Source: Hyphomicrobiales bacterium | GTDB lineage: Bacteria > Pseudomonadota > Alphaproteobacteria > Rhizobiales > OSC116 | Assembly: GCA_013214705.1 (NCBI GenBank) | Contig: JABSRZ010000004.1 | Span: 1-64,000 of the forward strand | Reading direction: 5' to 3' | Length of the DNA: 64,000 bases | The notes under the pieces: generated by a model | Told to the model about the DNA's origin: nothing | The model's database searches: none | Seen by the model: only the letters and a program-made list of their open reading frames with translations | Made by a program: the position numbers and the translations under genes | In this document: piece after piece, positions 60,522-64,000 of the stretch | Layout of the letters: every line of letters begins with the position of its first letter | Numbering within the stretch: the stretch's first letter is position 1

Positions 60522-61034
60522 GTGACCATAACAGAAATAACCATTGCCAAAACCGACGCCGATTTTGCGGTAGCGCGGGCGCTTGGTTTTGAGTGGGTCG
60601 CAACCCAGTTGGATGATTTTCCTGATTATCAACATATTATTGATCGGGTTTTTGAGCCGGTAGAATATCAACAAACGATGGAAAATCTGCCGCTTATTCA
60701 TGCGCGGCCGAAAGGCGCTGTGTTGTTAGCTAAGTTAGATGGCGAGCCGGTAGGTTGTGTGATGTATCTGGAGTTAGAACCCGGGGTGGCAGAAGTGAAG
60801 CGGCTTTACGTTAAATCTAGCGCCCGTGGGCATAGGCTCGGCCATGCGCTGCTGCACGAAATGTTCGCGCGGATGAAGGCCGACCATTATTCATCTGCCC
60901 GGTTTAGCTCTGCTAAATTCCTAACCCATGCCCGCGCGTTATATGTGAGCGTCGGGTTTACGGAAATTCCGCAACCCGATGATCTGCCTGTTTTTCTGCA
61001 TGATGTGGTTTATTTTATGCAGCGGCGGCTTTAG
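60522..61034 (+). CDS. GNAT family N-acetyltransferase
   Basis: The 170-aa protein has the GNAT core: VGCVMYLELEPGVAEVKRLY for strands 3-4, the acetyl-CoA loop RGHRLGHALLHEMFARMK, and ALYVSVGFTEIPQ near the end. It starts at GTG 60522 with GGGGG upstream. The substrate is unknown. It stands alone between the basic protein gene and the convergent GFA gene. Confidence 0.88.
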   Translation: MTITEITIAKTDADFAVARALGFEWVATQLDDFPDYQHIIDRVFEPVEYQQTMENLPLIHARPKGAVLLAKLDGEPVGCVMYLELEPGVAEVKRLYVKSSARGHRLGHALLHEMFARMKADHYSSARFSSAKFLTHARALYVSVGFTEIPQPDDLPVFLHDVVYFMQRRL

Positions 61035-61058
61035 CCAGTTGGGGTTTGTTTTGGCAAT

Positions 61059-61556
61059 CTACATACCTGCTGCGGCTTTTAGCTTTGCCAAGCGCGCCCG
61101 GCTTTGCGCCGACCATGTCTGTTCATATTCATAAAACTCATCGACGCTTTGGTCGGCTTTTGGCAGCACCACCCATGGCTGTTTTGAGCAGGTGTAAATA
61201 TGCACATCTGGCGGCATTTGGTCTGGGTTATCTAACGTGCCAACGCGGAGGAATTTTATGCGCTCACGCAACCCGCCCATGTTATAATGGCTCCACACCG
61301 CGACTTTGCATTTGGCACAGCGGGTGATGTCTTGCCCGGTGCCGCTGGGTGTTGGCACAGTGATTTTTTCGACCTCGCCTGCTAGCAACACCACGCGGTC
61401 GGCCTCGTAAAGTGCGTTGATGGCAAAGGCAGAGCCAGAGTTTTGCTGGCAACCGCGGCAGTGGCAGGCATGGACGATCAGCGGGTCTGAGCTGATTTGA
61501 TAGCGCACATGGCCGCAAGTGCAGCCACCTTGTCTGGTTGGGGAATTGTTGCTCAT
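61059..61556 (-). CDS. GFA family (CENP-V/Mss4-like) zinc protein
   Basis: The 165-aa protein has the cysteine pattern of the GFA family: GGCTCGHVRYQI, ACHCRGCQQNSGSAFA and RCAKCKVAVWSHY, which bind zinc. The founding member was described as a glutathione-dependent formaldehyde-activating enzyme, but most relatives have no proven function. It is followed on the same strand by no close gene; the OsmC gene lies 99 bases upstream of its start. Confidence 0.88.
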   Translation of the reverse strand: MSNNSPTRQGGCTCGHVRYQISSDPLIVHACHCRGCQQNSGSAFAINALYEADRVVLLAGEVEKITVPTPSGTGQDITRCAKCKVAVWSHYNMGGLRERIKFLRVGTLDNPDQMPPDVHIYTCSKQPWVVLPKADQSVDEFYEYEQTWSAQSRARLAKLKAAAGM

Positions 61557-61655
61557 AATGTCCTCTTTGGGTATTGGCGTGTGATTGGGTGATTGGGTGA
61601 TTGGCTAAATGGGTTTGGCTTAAGCTTAAGGCGCTATGTTGGTATATCACTTGGC

Positions 61656-62171
61656 TTAGGCAATGCGAACCTCTACTTTTGATGGTATTGCCCGGCGGCA
61701 AGCATCGGCCACTGGCGAATGGGTTACCGAGAAATCAACAATATCGCGCAGGACTTTTTCTTCTATTCCGGTGGCGCCAATTTTCACTCGTGTGCGCAAG
61801 CTTAGCGCCCCAGCTGGTACAGATTTATCGAGGCCAAATAGACCACGGTCATCATCTACGCTGTCGGTTTTGACCTCGAGCGTATCGAGTGTTATGCCCA
61901 ACTCTGCGGCGCGTAATTTTATGCGGGTGCAGTCGCAGGTCGCCAACGCGGCCATTAACAGCCAGCCCGGCGAAGGGGCAGAACCACCGCCACCAACGGC
62001 TTTGGGCATATCGGTTACAATAGACCGGTCATTTGAGCCCGTAACTCGGCAGCGTAAGTCATCCTCCATAACCGCGACAAATGGCGGGCTGGTGCTTACC
62101 GCCTCTTGCGGGTTATCATTCACATAGGCGATGACATCTTTAACAGAATTCTGAATATGTTTGACTGACAT
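61656..62171 (-). CDS. OsmC family protein
   Basis: At 171 aa from ATG 62171 (MSVKHIQNSVKDVIAYVNDN), with GGGAG in place; the longer frame to 62207 has no ribosome site. Motifs are GGGGSAPSPGWLLMAALATC with the reactive cysteine of the CDCTRIKLRAAELG helix, and a C-terminal VTHSPVADACRRAI. Only part of the second catalytic cysteine pattern is clear. OsmC proteins reduce organic peroxides or act as related detoxification proteins. It is divergent from a LysR regulator. Confidence 0.87.
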   Translation of the reverse strand: MSVKHIQNSVKDVIAYVNDNPQEAVSTSPPFVAVMEDDLRCRVTGSNDRSIVTDMPKAVGGGGSAPSPGWLLMAALATCDCTRIKLRAAELGITLDTLEVKTDSVDDDRGLFGLDKSVPAGALSLRTRVKIGATGIEEKVLRDIVDFSVTHSPVADACRRAIPSKVEVRIA

Positions 62172-62292
62172 TATAAACTCCCTTTTTTGGCCGCATGGGT
62201 TCAGCATTGAGCCCAGCCGGTGGTTTTTTATCTTGCTAAAATTCTAGCACTTGTTAACGTTTATGAGAATTGGCCAAAAATCGACAATCGTT

Positions 62293-62306
62293 TTGCAAAA
62301 ATGCAC
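62293..62306. promoter_or_regulatory. LysR-type T-N11-A site between osmC-like and LysR genes
   Basis: TTGCA-aaaa-TGCAC fits the T-N11-A form of LysR binding sites, with an inner TGCA/TGCA dyad. It lies in the 163-base intergenic space of the divergent pair, 29 bases before the LysR start. Control of the OsmC-like gene by this regulator is a reasonable inference. Confidence 0.4.
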
Positions 62307-62334
62307 AATGCGGTGGACAGCGGAAGGAAACCGG

Positions 62335-63204
62335 ATGAAATGGGATGACGCGCGGATATTTTTAGCCGTGGCCCGCGAAGGCTCATTAAGTGGTGCCGCC
62401 AAACGTTTAGGCGTACAGCATTCAACAGTTTCGCGCCGGATTCACGCGATGGAGAAAGACCTGGCCACGCCATTGGTTGAGCGCCATGCATCCGGCTATG
62501 TGCTGACCGAGGCTGGCGAAGAGTTAAAGCATGCCGCCCGCAGAATTGAAAAAGAATTAATATCATTTGAAGGCGCGATAGGCGGGCAATCCGCAGACGC
62601 GGCTGGCGAATTACGGGTGACCGCCATTGCCAACATAGCCTCGACCGTGCTGATGCCGTATTTTGCCCGTTTCAGCGCCGCTTACCCCAAAATCAAACTG
62701 AGCATCGAGGTTACCAATAACTCTGTCAGCCTGTCTGACCGTGATGCCGATGTGGCCATTAGGCAGACCAATAAACCGTCTGATACCTTAATTGGCACGC
62801 GGCTAACCACCGTGGCTTCGGCAGTCTATGGCGCGCGCGATTATTGCGCAGCGGTAAAATCTGGCAAAGCGGCAGAAAAATGGATTGGCGTGGATTGCTG
62901 CGAATATCATCGGAATTGGACCAAGCAGGCGTGGCCACAAGCTGACCATGAGTTTTATGTCGATGAAACTTCACTGACCCTCGCCGCGCTAAAACAGGGG
63001 CTAGGCGTAGGTTTTTTGCCGTGTTTTTTGGGTGATAACGACCCAGAATTGGTGCGGTTTAAACCACCCGAAAAACAACATGAACTGGGGCTATGGCTGT
63101 TGTATCACCGGGATTTACGTGATACCAAACGCGTGGCGCTGTTTCGGCAGCATTTGCAGCGTGAGATAAAACAAGCCGCTGCGTTGTTTGAAGGCGTAAA
63201 ATAG
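62335..63204 (+). CDS. LysR family transcriptional regulator
   Basis: At 289 aa from ATG 62335 (MKWDDARIFLAVAREGSLSG), preceded by GGAAGGAAA; the frame is open further upstream to 62251 but those codons are not in the family. The HTH is GSLSGAAKRLGVQHSTVSRR and the effector domain includes ELRVTAIANIASTVLMPYFA and GLGVGFLPCFLGDN. It is divergent from the OsmC-like gene, its likely target. Confidence 0.9.
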   Translation: MKWDDARIFLAVAREGSLSGAAKRLGVQHSTVSRRIHAMEKDLATPLVERHASGYVLTEAGEELKHAARRIEKELISFEGAIGGQSADAAGELRVTAIANIASTVLMPYFARFSAAYPKIKLSIEVTNNSVSLSDRDADVAIRQTNKPSDTLIGTRLTTVASAVYGARDYCAAVKSGKAAEKWIGVDCCEYHRNWTKQAWPQADHEFYVDETSLTLAALKQGLGVGFLPCFLGDNDPELVRFKPPEKQHELGLWLLYHRDLRDTKRVALFRQHLQREIKQAAALFEGVK

Positions 63205-63253
63205 CCCACCAAACAAAACAAACCTCCCTAAGACAGATAATGAGTGACGTAAA

Positions 63254-64000
63254 ATGCAATTAAAATTTAACAATGCGCGGGCAAAATTTAACAATGTGCA
63301 GGAATGGCTAGATTTTGACCGTGAGCATTTGTGGCATCCCTATACCTCGATGATCGACCCGTTGCCGTGCTACCCAATAGTGGGGGCGCAAGATGTTTAT
63401 TTGGAATTGGCCGATGGGCGCAAATTGGTTGACGGCACATCATCTTGGTGGAGCGCCTTGCACGGGTATAACCACCCCAAGCTAAATAACGCCTTGATTG
63501 AACAGTCAAAAAAAATGTCGCATGTGATGTTTGGCGGCATCGCCCACCAGCCAGCATCGGAACTTGGCGCGCGGTTATTGGCCATCACGCCAGATTGTTT
63601 TGAATATGTATTTTTGGCCGATTCAGGATCGATTTCGATAGAAGTGGCGCTTAAAATGGCGCTGCAATATTGGCAATCTATCAAGCGGTATGACAAAGCA
63701 AAATTTTTAACGGTGCGTGGCGGCTACCATGGCGACCCATTTACCTGCATGTCAGTTGGTGACCCAGAAGGTGGGCAGCATCATATGTTTAGAAGCGTAA
63801 TTGCCCAACATATTTATGTAGATAGACCGCAAGTTAAGTTTGATGAAGAGTGGCGGCAAGATGACATTGCCGAATTTGCCGAGGCCATAAAGGCCAATCA
63901 TCATAAAATTGCCGCCGTGATTATTGAGCCAATTATGCAAGGCACCGGCGGCATGCGCTTTTACCACCCCGAATATTTACGCCAAATGCGCGCGTTATGC
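63254..64000 (+). CDS. bioA: Adenosylmethionine-8-amino-7-oxononanoate aminotransferase, 3'-truncated
   Basis: The frame from ATG 63254 runs open to the window end (249 codons). It matches BioA: LWHPYTSMIDPLPC, DGTSSWWSALHGYNHP, FLADSGSISIEVALKMALQY, GGYHGDPFTCMSVGDPEGG and AAVIIEPIMQGTGGM. The PLP lysine lies beyond the window. BioA uses S-adenosylmethionine to aminate the BioF product. It is about 10 kb from bioFDZ and on the opposite strand, so the biotin genes are split. Confidence 0.92.
   Translation, partial: MQLKFNNARAKFNNVQEWLDFDREHLWHPYTSMIDPLPCYPIVGAQDVYLELADGRKLVDGTSSWWSALHGYNHPKLNNALIEQSKKMSHVMFGGIAHQPASELGARLLAITPDCFEYVFLADSGSISIEVALKMALQYWQSIKRYDKAKFLTVRGGYHGDPFTCMSVGDPEGGQHHMFRSVIAQHIYVDRPQVKFDEEWRQDDIAEFAEAIKANHHKIAAVIIEPIMQGTGGMRFYHPEYLRQMRALC

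Noticed and set aside
1-64000. CRISPR array, IS element, prophage or rRNA operon
   Set aside because: No regularly spaced repeats, transposase or integrase motifs, phage structural genes or rRNA signature sequences were seen; the repeats at 56.5-60.2 kb are few, long and irregularly spaced.

Overview
The window reads as a chromosomal segment of an alphaproteobacterium of moderate to low G+C. The indications are an ATP12-type F1 assembly chaperone, propionyl-CoA carboxylase pccBA, a bioF-bioD-bioZ cluster with the FabH-like BioZ typical of Alphaproteobacteria, and one continuous secE-nusG-rplKAJL-rpoBC-str-S10-spc-alpha block ending in rplQ. I cannot assign an order or genus from sequence alone.

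Layout. 1-1135: 3' part of a GDP-mannose pyrophosphorylase gene. 1154-4710: a BTAD/TolB/TPR regulator divergent from a DUF1326-DUF2182 pair. 4806-7144: yaaA, a HAD phosphatase and the ATP12 chaperone gene. 7141-11586: a MerR-type regulator divergent from pccBA, with two recognisable regulatory sites between them. 11601-15365: lipB, an orphan FliN-like gene, rluC-like, crcB, rarA. 15399-16793: a DegQ-like periplasmic protease. 16930-47683: about 31 kb, all on the minus strand, of ribosomal protein, RNA polymerase, elongation factor, adk, secY, nusG and secE genes. Several spacers in it hold hairpins that look regulatory. 47985-49634: two adjacent NADPH-dependent FMN reductases and a convergent ABM monooxygenase gene. 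49665-50514: a HigA-like antitoxin without a toxin, divergent from a small membrane-anchored protein. 50553-53978: bioZ, bioD, bioF and yigZ on the minus strand. 54129-56430: FKBP isomerase convergent with an M32 carboxypeptidase. 56431-60259: a repeat-rich accessory islet with an 88-aa membrane protein and an AT-rich KAP-family P-loop NTPase. 60260-63204: a small basic protein, GNAT acetyltransferase, GFA protein, OsmC protein and a LysR regulator. 63254-64000: 5' part of bioA, cut by the window end.

The genes connect mainly through cofactors. LipB serves lipoylation, and the bio genes supply the biotin that PccA carries on its C-terminal lysine. The ribosomal/RNAP block is the expression core. 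No rRNA, tRNA, CRISPR array, IS transposase or integrase was recognised.

Most interesting is the 56.5-60.2 kb islet. A KAP NTPase of a family with known phage-exclusion members lies between two direct copies of a roughly 170-200 bp GC-rich repeat on the left and inverted copies on the right. Next is the BTAD regulator/DUF1326/DUF2182 unit, a plausible uncharacterised Cys/Met-rich metal- or stress-related system. The rest is largely conserved housekeeping DNA.
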